A stretch of DNA of 13,863 bases from Bryobacterales bacterium (GTDB lineage Bacteria; Acidobacteriota; Terriglobia; Bryobacterales; Bryobacteraceae): the NCBI GenBank assembly GCA_003142355.1, contig PLMF01000253.1:1-13863 (forward strand), given 5' to 3'. Position numbers and translations under genes: made by a program. Shown here piece by piece: positions 1 through 8,331 of this stretch. Below the pieces are notes generated by a model that saw nothing but the letters and a program-made list of their open reading frames with translations, was not told the DNA's origin and made no database searches. The stretch's first letter is position 1. Every line of letters begins with the position of its first letter.

Positions 1-109
1 AACAAATGCGTCTGACCCCTTTTGCAGGCGGAACTTAACCATGCTGAACGTGTTACAACAGAACATCGGTGGATTTTGTCCGCTACCGGTGTGTGCGCCC
101 GAGGATTGA
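1..109 (+). other. 5' flank of the tad operon with a short open frame
   Basis: This is the stretch before cpaB. One frame is open from the window edge and reads through ATG at 41 to a TGA at 107-109, directly abutting the cpaB ATG at 110. From the ATG it would be a 22-residue peptide (MLNVLQQNIGG...). It could be a chance ORF, a leader peptide, or the 3' tail of an upstream gene; it does not resemble an Flp pilin or the end of a prepilin peptidase. A purine-rich GAGGA at 101-105 serves as the cpaB ribosome binding site. I see no convincing -35/-10 pair, so the operon promoter probably lies upstream of the window. Confidence 0.25.
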
Positions 110-991
110 ATGGATCGTCGGAAGAGATTCCTGCTTTTCGGCGTCGCCTGGCTCTCGGCCCTGGGACTGACCTGGTTCCTGTATGCCAACGCCGTGGCCC
201 CGAAAGTCGAGCCACAAGTGCGCGTGGTAGTGGCGGCGCACGATATGCCGCTCGGCACGCTGCTGCATCCGAGCGACATTAAACTGGCGGATTATCCGGA
301 GCGCAACGTCCCCAAAGGCGCGGTGTTCCAGGCGGCCAACGCGCTGAACCGCGTGCTCCTGGTCGCCATGAGCGCCAGCGAGCCGGTGCTCAACTCCAAG
401 CTTTCCGCCCCCACCTCCGTGGAGGGCGTTTCTTCCACCATTGAAACCGGCTATCGCGCGGTGTCCGTGCAGATCACCGACGTCACCGGCGTGGCCGGGC
501 TGATCCAGCCGGGCTCGCGCGTGGACGTGATTTTCACCCGCCCCGGCTCCATGGCCGAAGCCACCACCGCCACCATCCTGCAAAACGTGAAGGTGCTTTC
601 CACCGGCCGCCTCACACCGGCCGGCCAGACGGTGGACCCGCGCACCCCCAAGTCGCCCGTGGTGACCCTGGTGTTGTCGCCGGAAGACGCCCAGAAGCTG
701 GAACTCGCCAAGAATGAAGGCAAGATCAGCCTGTCGCTGCGCAATCCGCTGGACGCCTCCCAGTCGCCCTCGACCGGCCCGATCACCACCGAGGTGCTGG
801 ACCCCATGATCGGCGCCCGCCTGGCACGCGCCCGGCCGGGGCGCACCACTAACGTCGCCAAAGCCAACCTCGATGATCCGCGGGTCTGGCAGGAGTTGAC
901 TGCCAGCCAGAAGAAGAAGGAAGCCGAAAAGCCCCGCGTGGTGGTGGACGTTTACCGCGGCGACAAGCACGTCCAGGAACAGTTCCGATGA
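110..991 (+). CDS. cpaB: Flp/Tad pilus assembly protein CpaB (RcpC)
   Basis: A 293-residue protein. It opens with a charged N-terminus (MDRRKR) and a single membrane segment at about residues 8-27, so it is anchored in the inner membrane and faces the periplasm. Residues about 36-98 fit a SAF domain (VRVVVAAHDMPLGTLL), and about 110-240 fit the RcpC/CpaB domain (TGYRAVSVQITDVTGVAG...GSRVDVIFT). The tail VVVDVYRGDK near residue 278 matches the family's usual C-terminal strand. CpaB homologues work with the secretin to form the periplasmic and outer-membrane part of the Tad export machine. The ATG at 110 has GAGGA four bases upstream. The stop overlaps the next start (ATGA at 988-991), indicating translational coupling to cpaC. 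Length is normal for the family. Confidence 0.93.
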   Translation: MDRRKRFLLFGVAWLSALGLTWFLYANAVAPKVEPQVRVVVAAHDMPLGTLLHPSDIKLADYPERNVPKGAVFQAANALNRVLLVAMSASEPVLNSKLSAPTSVEGVSSTIETGYRAVSVQITDVTGVAGLIQPGSRVDVIFTRPGSMAEATTATILQNVKVLSTGRLTPAGQTVDPRTPKSPVVTLVLSPEDAQKLELAKNEGKISLSLRNPLDASQSPSTGPITTEVLDPMIGARLARARPGRTTNVAKANLDDPRVWQELTASQKKKEAEKPRVVVDVYRGDKHVQEQFR

Positions 992-2382
992 AGATCGCGA
1001 ATAAGCTGCTATGGGCCGCCGTGCTCGCTGTCTCGTCTTCTCTGGCGCAGACCGGCCCGGCCCGGAACATCGCCCTGGTGGAAGGCCGCGGCGAGCTGCT
1101 TCAGTTCCAGAGGGACGTCCAGAAGGTGGCCCTGGCGGAGCCCAAGATCGCCGACGCGGTGGTCCTCTCCCCTCGCGAAGTCATGGTCAACGCCAAAACC
1201 CCCGGCCACACCACGCTCCTGATCTGGGAGACCGGCTCCGACCCGGCGCGCTATGAAATCGAGGTCGACAAGGACACCTCCGACTGGGACAGCTTCCGCA
1301 AGCTGATCGAGGACAGCGCCAATGGCGGCGCCGTCACCGTCACCGGCTCCGGCGAGACCATCGTGCTGGCCGGCTCCGTCAAGAGCGCGGAAGATTCCAA
1401 GCGCCTGGCCGGCCTGGCGCAGACGCGCGCCAAAACCGTGATCAACCTGTTGAAGGCGCCGCCGCCGCCCGACCCGCGCCAGATCCTGCTGCAAGTGAAG
1501 TTCGCGGCCGTCAACCGCATGGCGCTCACTCAGGTGGGTTTCAACCTCTTCAGCCTCAACGGTAAAATGATCGGCGGCACCGGCACCGAGCAGTTCACAC
1601 CGCCGCGGTTCACCGCCATATCCAGCGCCACGCCTGCCAGCAACACAGTCAATTTTTCCGATCTCTTGAATCTGTTCGCGTTCCGGCCCGATCTCAACAT
1701 CGGCGCCACCATCAAGGCGCTGGAGGAGCACGACCTGCTTCAGATTCTGGCTGAACCGAACTTGATTTGCGAGGAAGGCAAGGACGCCAGCTTCCTGGCG
1801 GGCGGTTCGTTCCCCTTCCCGACCATCACCACCACCCCTACCGGCGGCGCCACCGCGCCCGTAATCACCGTGCAGTTCAAGCCCTACGGCGTCAAGTTGG
1901 ATTTCACCCCCACCATCACGCCGCAGGGCGCCATCAACCTGAAAGTGGCGCCGGAGGTCAGCTCGCTGGACTTTACCAACGCGGTCACGCTACAGGGCTT
2001 CACCATCCCCGCGCTGGCGCAGCGCCGCGCTGAAACCGAAGTTCTTCTCAAAGACGGCGAGAGCTTCGCGATTGCCGGCCTGATCAACCAGCAAGTGATC
2101 GAAACCATGAACAAAGTGCCGGGTTTTGGCGACATCCCGATTCTGGGAAAGTTGTTTCGCAGCCGCAGCACGCAGAAATCGAACGACGAACTGCTGGTGG
2201 TGATCACCCCGCACTTCGTGCGCCCGCTGAGCCCCGAAGAGAAAGCCAAGCTGCCCGACATGCCCTCGGCCTTCCTCCCGGCGGTGGCCGATCAGAAGGG
2301 AAAGCAGTCGAAGAGCAAGGGCCAGACGCCCGCCAATCAGCCTGAGTTTGTAGGACCCCGTGGCCAGCAGATACCCAAGTAG
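988..2382 (+). CDS. cpaC: Tad pilus outer-membrane secretin CpaC (RcpA)
   Basis: A 464-residue secretin, the outer-membrane channel of the Tad machine. Residues 1-20 look like a Sec signal peptide with cleavage after SSLA. Residues about 25-95 fit the pilus-formation N-terminal domain (AEPKIADAVVLSPREVMVNA), and about 100-155 are BON-like (VTVTGSGETIVLAGSV). The secretin core spans about 165-413. Signatures include AEPNL at 255-259, the conserved VPGFGDIPILGKLF at 377-390, and ELLVVITPHFVRP at 401-413. The lysine/glutamine-rich tail after about residue 430 is likely disordered. The start overlaps cpaB by 4 nt, and the 3' end overlaps the following tadG-like gene by 23 nt. Family identification is firm; the boundary of the BON-like part is by eye. 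Confidence 0.95.
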   Translation: MKIANKLLWAAVLAVSSSLAQTGPARNIALVEGRGELLQFQRDVQKVALAEPKIADAVVLSPREVMVNAKTPGHTTLLIWETGSDPARYEIEVDKDTSDWDSFRKLIEDSANGGAVTVTGSGETIVLAGSVKSAEDSKRLAGLAQTRAKTVINLLKAPPPPDPRQILLQVKFAAVNRMALTQVGFNLFSLNGKMIGGTGTEQFTPPRFTAISSATPASNTVNFSDLLNLFAFRPDLNIGATIKALEEHDLLQILAEPNLICEEGKDASFLAGGSFPFPTITTTPTGGATAPVITVQFKPYGVKLDFTPTITPQGAINLKVAPEVSSLDFTNAVTLQGFTIPALAQRRAETEVLLKDGESFAIAGLINQQVIETMNKVPGFGDIPILGKLFRSRSTQKSNDELLVVITPHFVRPLSPEEKAKLPDMPSAFLPAVADQKGKQSKSKGQTPANQPEFVGPRGQQIPK

Positions 2383-3745
2383 ACCGAGCCGCGAACGTAA
2401 GAGAGCGGTTCTTCGCGGCGCCATGACCCTGCAACTCGCGGTCATCCTGGTACCCGTGCTCTTTGGCATGATGGGCTTCGCCATCGACCTCGGCCGCCTC
2501 TATCTCATCCGCGGCGAGCTCAACCAGGCCGCCAACGCCATGGCCCTGGCCGCCGCCGCCCAACTCGTCGGCACCTCGGCGTCGCTCGATAATGCCACCG
2601 CCGCGGCGCAGCAATCGCTCGATGACACCAATCACCTCGGCAATAAGTACAATTTCGGCTCGCTCCCGATCGGCCAGACCACCGGCAACCTCGCCAGCAC
2701 GGTCAACGACCCCGCCTTTTTCGCCACCGTCGCCGACGCCACCGGCGCGTCCGGCAGCACCGGGACCGAGGCCGGCGGCACTACCGCGCGCCACGTGCGG
2801 ATCAGCCTGACGGCCGATGCGCCGCTGCTTTTCTGGAGCATGCTCCCGGTCGGAAAATCGCGCAAAACCGCCATCGCCGGCCAGGCCGTGGCCGGGATCA
2901 GCGCGCCTCTTTGCACGGCCTGCGGCATCGAACCACTCGTCGTTGCCGCGCTCGATACCAGCGACCCTGTCAACTTCGGCTTCGGAACCCCCGGCTCCGG
3001 CGCGCTCTTCACCCTCGCTTTCGAGTGCCTCCCCGATCCCAGCCGCATCAACCCCATCACCGCGCCGCCGACCCTGGCCGGCACCGTGCTCCAGTACGTC
3101 ATCATCAACCGCCTGGACCTCGCCAACGGTATCCTCGACGAGAGTCAACAGTTGTACAAGAACGCCGCGCAGGGCCTCGTGGCATCGCCCCATCCCAACC
3201 CCACCGGATCTCCCGTCCCCTTGGCCTGCGCCGGCATCGGCGACGCTTCCGAGATGATGTGGGCCAGCGCGGTTCCCGCCTCCTGTTCCACCATCATTGC
3301 GCCCAGCGCCAGCGTGTCCGAGACGCTCTGCGGCCTGTATTCCCGCTTCGATGCCGCCACATCCCCGGCGGTGTGCACCAACGACGTGACCGATTTTGCC
3401 GGCCTCTCGGCGCTCTACCAGCCCGACACCGACGCGATCACCGGCGAGGGCGATCTCTACAGCGCCTATACAGGGAACAGGCGGCGCATCATCACCGTTC
3501 CGGTGGTGGACGTGCTGGGCACCAATGCCGCCGCCGTCATGACGGTGATAGGCTTCCGCCAATTTCTTGTGGAACCGAATCCGGACGGGTCCTACCCCAA
3601 CCCCGCCGACCCCTACGGGCGCTTCGTGGCCCAGTACATCGGCAGCCCCGCGCCGGTGCGGCAAGGTTGGTTCGACGACCACTTCGGACTCGGCTGCCCC
3701 GTGCCTTTGACCTCCGGCCCGGGAAAGGTGGTGCTGCACCAATGA
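2360..3745 (+). CDS. TadG-like pseudopilin/pilus assembly protein
   Basis: A 461-residue protein with a TadG-like N-terminal module: a basic leader, then a hydrophobic segment at about residues 22-47 (LQLAVILVPVLFGMMGFAID) followed by LGRLYLIRGELNQAANAMALA, typical of PF13400-type proteins. The rest (48-461) is probably extracytoplasmic and contains a CxxC (CTAC near 192). No von Willebrand A MIDAS motif (DxSxS) is visible, unlike classical TadG. I favour the GTG at 2360, which has TAGGA 4 nt upstream and overlaps cpaC. The only later candidate, ATG 2423, has no ribosome binding site and would remove the basic leader. With the GTG start, RG/AMTLQL at residues 19-26 resembles the Tad prepilin-peptidase site (G/x4-E), with Q in place of E. 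Residues 9-18 are encoded by a dispersed repeat. The gene ends in a 4-nt overlap with the next. Confidence 0.85.
   Translation: MASRYPSRPSRERKRAVLRGAMTLQLAVILVPVLFGMMGFAIDLGRLYLIRGELNQAANAMALAAAAQLVGTSASLDNATAAAQQSLDDTNHLGNKYNFGSLPIGQTTGNLASTVNDPAFFATVADATGASGSTGTEAGGTTARHVRISLTADAPLLFWSMLPVGKSRKTAIAGQAVAGISAPLCTACGIEPLVVAALDTSDPVNFGFGTPGSGALFTLAFECLPDPSRINPITAPPTLAGTVLQYVIINRLDLANGILDESQQLYKNAAQGLVASPHPNPTGSPVPLACAGIGDASEMMWASAVPASCSTIIAPSASVSETLCGLYSRFDAATSPAVCTNDVTDFAGLSALYQPDTDAITGEGDLYSAYTGNRRRIITVPVVDVLGTNAAAVMTVIGFRQFLVEPNPDGSYPNPADPYGRFVAQYIGSPAPVRQGWFDDHFGLGCPVPLTSGPGKVVLHQ
2383..2413 (+). repeat. Half copy of a dispersed palindromic element inside the tadG-like gene
   Basis: These 31 bases match 7306-7336 with one difference (A at 2399, C at 7322). 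The second site is the 3' arm of the large inverted repeat between cpaF and tadB. Here the repeat is read in frame within the tadG-like gene as PSRERKRAVL (residues 9-18). The opposite arm is absent, so no hairpin forms at this site. It probably arrived by insertion or recombination and was kept because it supplies a basic leader segment. Confidence 0.8.
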
Positions 3746-4242
3746 GGCGCGGGCGCAGAGGCAATATGGTTGTGGAGGTGGCGATGTGGATGCCGGTGCT
3801 CCTGCTCCTCATCGCCGGCGTCATCCAGTTCGGCAAGATCACGTACCTGTACTACACACTCCGTAAGATCGAGTACACCGTCGCACGCTCGGTCGCGATC
3901 GCGAGCGGCGTCAACTTCTGCCCCGACGCCACCGACACCCTGGTCCAGGGGGCTATTGCATTCGCGCTCACCGGCACTTCCGACGGCTCCGGACCGCCGC
4001 TGGTATCGAATCTGACGCCCGGCATGATCTCGGTGACCACCGAATGCATCGACCTCGCCACCGGTCTTCCGGGACCGTGCGACACCAGCGGCTGCGATGG
4101 CGTGGCGGGCGCCCATCGGCCCGATTACGTGGTGGTGACCATTCCCGGCGGCTACCCGGTGCAGCCGCGCATTCCGTTCATCCTGCTGGATTCGTTCCCA
4201 TTGAAGCCCACGGTGGCCGTCCCCTACGGAGGCGTTTCATGA
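3742..4242 (+). CDS. TadE-like pseudopilin (first of two)
   Basis: A 166-residue protein. It has a short basic N-terminus (MRRGRR) followed by G-NMVV-E and a hydrophobic stretch at about residues 13-31 (VAMWMPVLLLLIAGVIQF). The arrangement G7, four residues, E12 fits the G/x4-E prepilin-peptidase site that TadV uses on Flp-type prepilins and TadE/TadF. The rest is periplasmic, with four clustered cysteines in CIDLATG...PCDTSGC near residues 111-127 that could form disulfides. The start overlaps the previous stop (ATGA at 3742-3745) and the stop overlaps the next start (ATGA at 4239-4242). Its role is inferred from family and context: a minor pseudopilin needed for pilus assembly. Whether it is closer to TadE or TadF cannot be settled by eye. 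Confidence 0.85.
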   Translation: MRRGRRGNMVVEVAMWMPVLLLLIAGVIQFGKITYLYYTLRKIEYTVARSVAIASGVNFCPDATDTLVQGAIAFALTGTSDGSGPPLVSNLTPGMISVTTECIDLATGLPGPCDTSGCDGVAGAHRPDYVVVTIPGGYPVQPRIPFILLDSFPLKPTVAVPYGGVS

Positions 4243-4745
4243 GGCGGCGCTCCGGGCAGGCGCTCACCGAATTCGCGGTGCTCTACGCCGGCGTCGTCCT
4301 GCCGCTCACCTTCATGATCGTCTTCGTTTCGGAGATGCTGTGGGTATGGCACAGCGTGGTCGATTTTACCCGCGACGGCGCGCGCTACGCCGCCACCCAC
4401 TGCTGGATGGCCGATGCCGGCAACGTAGCCGGAACGGGCGGCTATATGCCGACCCACGTGCCGCCCATGATCGATATGGACCAGTTCCAGACCGGCGCCG
4501 CGGGAATCCAGGTCCAGTATTTTCAGGCCGACCTGACCACCGGGGCCCTGACGCCTTTCAGTTGCGATTCCGGCGAATGCAGCGCCGGCTGCGTGCCGGA
4601 CGCGGTGAGCGTGAGCATCACCAACTACCGGTTCACGCGCTTCTCGGGTTTTTTCAAGCTGCCTGCGGTCGCCATCCCGCCCTTCACCGCCAGCGTGCCC
4701 ATGGAAAGCGCGGGCTGCGACGAATCGGGGAACTGCCTGCCATGA
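4239..4745 (+). CDS. TadE-like pseudopilin (second)
   Basis: A 168-residue TadE-family protein (PF07811-like). It begins MRRRSGQALTEFAVLYAG, the usual RRxxGQAxxEFA motif, with G6/QALT-E11-F fitting the TadV cleavage site. A hydrophobic segment follows at about residues 12-33. The remaining part contains the TadE-style RDGARYAA segment near residue 46 and several cysteines (CDSGECSAGC). The start is set by the ATGA overlap with the preceding gene and by GGAGG at 4228-4232, six bases upstream. Only 13 nt separate its stop from cpaE. It probably acts as a minor pseudopilin in the same assembly complex as the two preceding gene products. Confidence 0.88.
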   Translation: MRRRSGQALTEFAVLYAGVVLPLTFMIVFVSEMLWVWHSVVDFTRDGARYAATHCWMADAGNVAGTGGYMPTHVPPMIDMDQFQTGAAGIQVQYFQADLTTGALTPFSCDSGECSAGCVPDAVSVSITNYRFTRFSGFFKLPAVAIPPFTASVPMESAGCDESGNCLP

Positions 4746-4758
4746 GAAAGGGAACCTC

Positions 4759-5926
4759 TTGCCGAACACCGCATTGATGGTCGCTTCCAGCGACGAACAT
4801 TTCCGGGAGATGGTTCGCGACAACCTCCTCAACATTCCCAACTCCAAAGTGGCCGCGGAGTACCAGGAGATCGCCGCCAACCTTTACATCCGCGTGTTGC
4901 AGGACCTGGAGCGGAATCCCAGCGCCGGCCTCATCGTCGATATCTCCGGGGATCCCGACGGGGCCATCAAGGCCATCGAGAAGGTCAAGCAGGCGGCCCC
5001 CGATCTGTTCGTGATCGCCTCCAACTTCCACGCCGACGGCGAGACCGTGATTGCCTGCATGCGCGCGGGCGCCAACGAGTTTCTGTTGCAGCCCATCAAG
5101 CGCACCGATTTCCGCGATGCCATCGCCCGTCTGGAGCGCGCGCCCCGCCACGCCGTCGCGGGCGAGAGCAAGCTCGGCCGCCTCTATACCTTCATTGGCA
5201 CCAAGGGCGGCGTCGGCGCCACCACGCTGGCCGTGAACTTCGCCGCGGTGCTGGCCCAGCGCCGGCTTTCCAGTGTCCTGATCGACCTCGACTGGATCGG
5301 CAACGACGCCGCCATGCAGATTGGCGCATCTCCGCAGTACACCCTCATGGAGGTGGCGGAGAATCTCGAGCGCATGGACCAGGCCCTGTTCGAAGGCTTC
5401 GTCACGCGCGACCCGCTGGGCTTCTTCCTGGTGGGCCCCCCGGATGCGCTGGAACAGCACGGCCAGTTCAGCGACCACATGTTCCGCGAGTTCGCCACTT
5501 TCCTGGTGGAGAAGTACGACGCCATCGTGATCGACGGCGGCCGCGCGGTTTCCGACGAAGTGGTGCTGGCGGCGGCCCAGATTTCGGCCTCCGTCTTCCT
5601 CGTCATCGACCAGGAATTCCCGTCCCTCCGCAACGCACAGCGGTACATCACGTTCCTGATGCGGATGGGCTTCAATCAGGACCAGATCAAGATCGTGGTG
5701 AACCGGTACAGCAAGAAGGCTGGCCCCAACATGGCCTCGCTCGAGCAGATCCAGTCCACGCTGAACCAGCCCGTATTCTATGGAATTCCCGCATCGCCGG
5801 CGGTGATCGCGTCCATCAACAAGGCCCGCCCGTTTGTGGCCAACCGCGAACAGGCGCCCGACCTGGACCGCGTCTTCCGCGCGTTTGTGGACAAGGCCAC
5901 CGGCGGAAAGAAGACCGGAGGCGATC

Positions 5927-5934
<8 letters not shown>
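4759..5934 (+). CDS. cpaE: Tad pilus localisation ATPase CpaE/TadZ, MinD/ParA superfamily
   Basis: A 391-residue cytoplasmic protein that in characterised Tad systems positions the machine at the pole or assembly site. Residues about 1-125 form a receiver-like domain: D61 in LIVDIS sits at the usual phospho-acceptor position. The conserved K before P is replaced by Q111 (LLQPI), so it is probably a pseudo-receiver. Residues about 140-390 are a MinD/ParA-like P-loop domain with KGGVGATT at 149-156. Ala replaces the Lys/Ser of the canonical KGGVGKTT, as is common in TadZ. LIDLDW near residue 175 and AIVIDGG near 255 fit the following switch strands. A TTG start at 4759 is preferred, because AAAGGGA at 4747-4753 lies five bases upstream. 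The in-frame ATG at 4777 would trim the first strand. It overlaps cpaF by 8 nt. Confidence 0.93.
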
Positions 5935-7243
<1,309 letters not shown>

Positions 7244-7245
7244 GT

Positions 7246-7356
7246 ATGGCGACAAATGAACCGCTCTCTGACGTTCGCGCCTCTGTCCCCGATTCCGAGC
7301 CGCTTACCGAGCCGCGAACGTCAGAGAGCGGTTCTTTGTTCGCGGGGAGCGATTGA
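7246..7356 (+). CDS. Possible 36-residue microprotein encoded by a palindromic repeat
   Basis: A 36-codon frame that fills the cpaF-tadB gap exactly. Its ATG lies 2 nt after the cpaF stop, has AAGGAG at 7232-7237 eight bases upstream, and its TGA overlaps the tadB ATG by one base (TGATG at 7354-7358). The product is acidic and Ser/Pro/Glu-rich, beginning MATNEPLSDVRASVP, with EPRTSESGSL from the other repeat arm, and has no membrane segment. Most of it is read from the inverted repeat at 7258-7334. Spacing and coupling suggest translation, which would help ribosomes reach tadB through the hairpin. A biological role for the peptide itself is unproven. The alternative is an accidental open frame produced by the repeat. 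Confidence 0.4.
   Translation: MATNEPLSDVRASVPDSEPLTEPRTSESGSLFAGSD
7258..7334. repeat. Dispersed palindromic element with 22-bp perfect arms
   Basis: Arms 7258-7279 and 7313-7334 are perfect reverse complements over 22 bp. After one mismatched pair (7280/7312), three more pairs (7281-7283 with 7309-7311) extend the stem. The loop contains a 12-bp period: CCGAGCCGC at 7295-7303 recurs at 7307-7315. The transcript would fold into a very stable hairpin between the cpaF and tadB messages. It could tune tadB/tadC expression or protect or cleave the mRNA. It is not a typical intrinsic terminator, because tadB follows at once and no clean U-tract is present. The 3' arm is repeated inside the tadG-like gene, so this is a mobile or dispersed sequence. 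Confidence 0.88.
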
Positions 7357-8324
7357 TGTTTCTTCTGGCCGCGTTCCTGATCTTCTCCGTGGCGCTCGTC
7401 GGCGCCGGCTATTACGTCTGGTCGGTTCCCGAACACGAAGCCTCGAACATGCTGGGGGCTCGTCTGCGCGAGCTGCGCGCCCACATGCGCGGGCGGTCGA
7501 AGGGCGCGTCGGAGCTGCTGCGGCGCGAGCAGCGCGGCACGTTCGCATTTTTGGGCGACCTGGTCGCCTGGGTCGCCATGCTGCGCCGTCTGCAGGAGAT
7601 CATCCAACAGGCCGACCTGAAATACCGGGCGGCCGACGTTTTCGGCTTCAGCCTGGCGCTGGCCGGCGCCAGCTTCGTGGTCCTGGGAATCGCCGGCTCC
7701 AGCCTGCTCCTGGTGCGGCTGCTGGTGGCCGCCGCCATCGGAAGCGTGCCGCTGGTCTATATCTTTCGCGTGCGCTCGCGGCGGTTGCGCAAATTCGAAG
7801 AGCAACTGCCCGACGCCATCGACCTGTTCACCCGCACCATGCGCGCCGGGCACAACATCCACAGCGGCCTCGAGACCATCGCCAACGAGACCGCCGACCC
7901 CGTCAAGATGGAGTTCAAGAAGCTCATGGAAGAGCTGGCCCTGGGCTCGCAGGTGGAGCCCGCGCTGCACGGCCTGGGCAAGCGCGTCCCCCTCATCGAC
8001 CTCAAGTTCTTCGTCACCAGCCTGATCCTGCAGCGGCAGACCGGCGCCAACATGGTGGCCGTTCTCGAAGGCCTTGCCGCGCTGGTGCGCGAGCGTCTGA
8101 CCATGGCCGCCAAGCTCAAAGCACACACCGCGCAGCAGCGCTTTTCCGCCGGTCTGCTGTGCGTGCTGCCCATCGTGGTGGGGCTGGGCTGCTACATTTT
8201 CAATCCCGACTACATCCGGCCGCTGTGGACCGACCCCACCGGCAGCAAGTTTCTCACCTACGCCATTATTTCGGAGATCGTGGGCATCCTCATCATTCGC
8301 AGGATCGCCAACATAAGGGTATGA
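7356..8324 (+). CDS. tadB: Tad pilus inner-membrane platform protein TadB
   Basis: A 322-residue polytopic membrane protein that forms the inner-membrane platform with TadC and is driven by CpaF. There is a membrane segment at residues 1-21, a hydrophobic pair at about 96-137, and a T2SSF (GspF-like) domain at about 153-277. That domain includes LPDAIDLFTRTMRAGHNIHS at 151-170 and LILQRQTGANMVAVLEGLA near 223-241. C-terminal membrane segments lie at about 265-282 and 299-314. I choose ATG 7356 rather than the in-frame TTG at 7353, because GGGGAG at 7344-7349 is six bases from the ATG. That Shine-Dalgarno sequence lies just outside the 3' arm of the palindromic element. Seven bases separate it from tadC. 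Confidence 0.94.
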   Translation: MFLLAAFLIFSVALVGAGYYVWSVPEHEASNMLGARLRELRAHMRGRSKGASELLRREQRGTFAFLGDLVAWVAMLRRLQEIIQQADLKYRAADVFGFSLALAGASFVVLGIAGSSLLLVRLLVAAAIGSVPLVYIFRVRSRRLRKFEEQLPDAIDLFTRTMRAGHNIHSGLETIANETADPVKMEFKKLMEELALGSQVEPALHGLGKRVPLIDLKFFVTSLILQRQTGANMVAVLEGLAALVRERLTMAAKLKAHTAQQRFSAGLLCVLPIVVGLGCYIFNPDYIRPLWTDPTGSKFLTYAIISEIVGILIIRRIANIRV

Positions 8325-8331
8325 GGACCGC

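Noticed and set aside
2949..2980. Possible von Willebrand A MIDAS (ALDTSDPV) in the TadG-like protein
   Set aside because: It lacks the DxSxS spacing and the downstream T and D motifs of the fold.
2204..3742. A 512-codon minus-strand open frame opposite the tadG-like gene, and other long minus-strand frames (83-970, 5816-7255, 7107-8495)
   Set aside because: They are antisense shadows of high-GC genes whose + strand products have clear family motifs; the minus translations are low-complexity His/Gly/Arg/Asp-rich with no recognisable domains.
5834..5926. Longer CpaF starting inside cpaE
   Set aside because: The extra residues are a frame shadow of CpaE; TTG 5927 has GGAGG at ideal spacing and gives the normal family length.
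7258..7334. Intrinsic terminator ending the operon after cpaF
   Set aside because: The stem is strong, but no clear U-tract follows and tadB with its own ribosome site begins 22 nt later; the sequence recurs as a half copy in a coding region, so it is a dispersed repeat.
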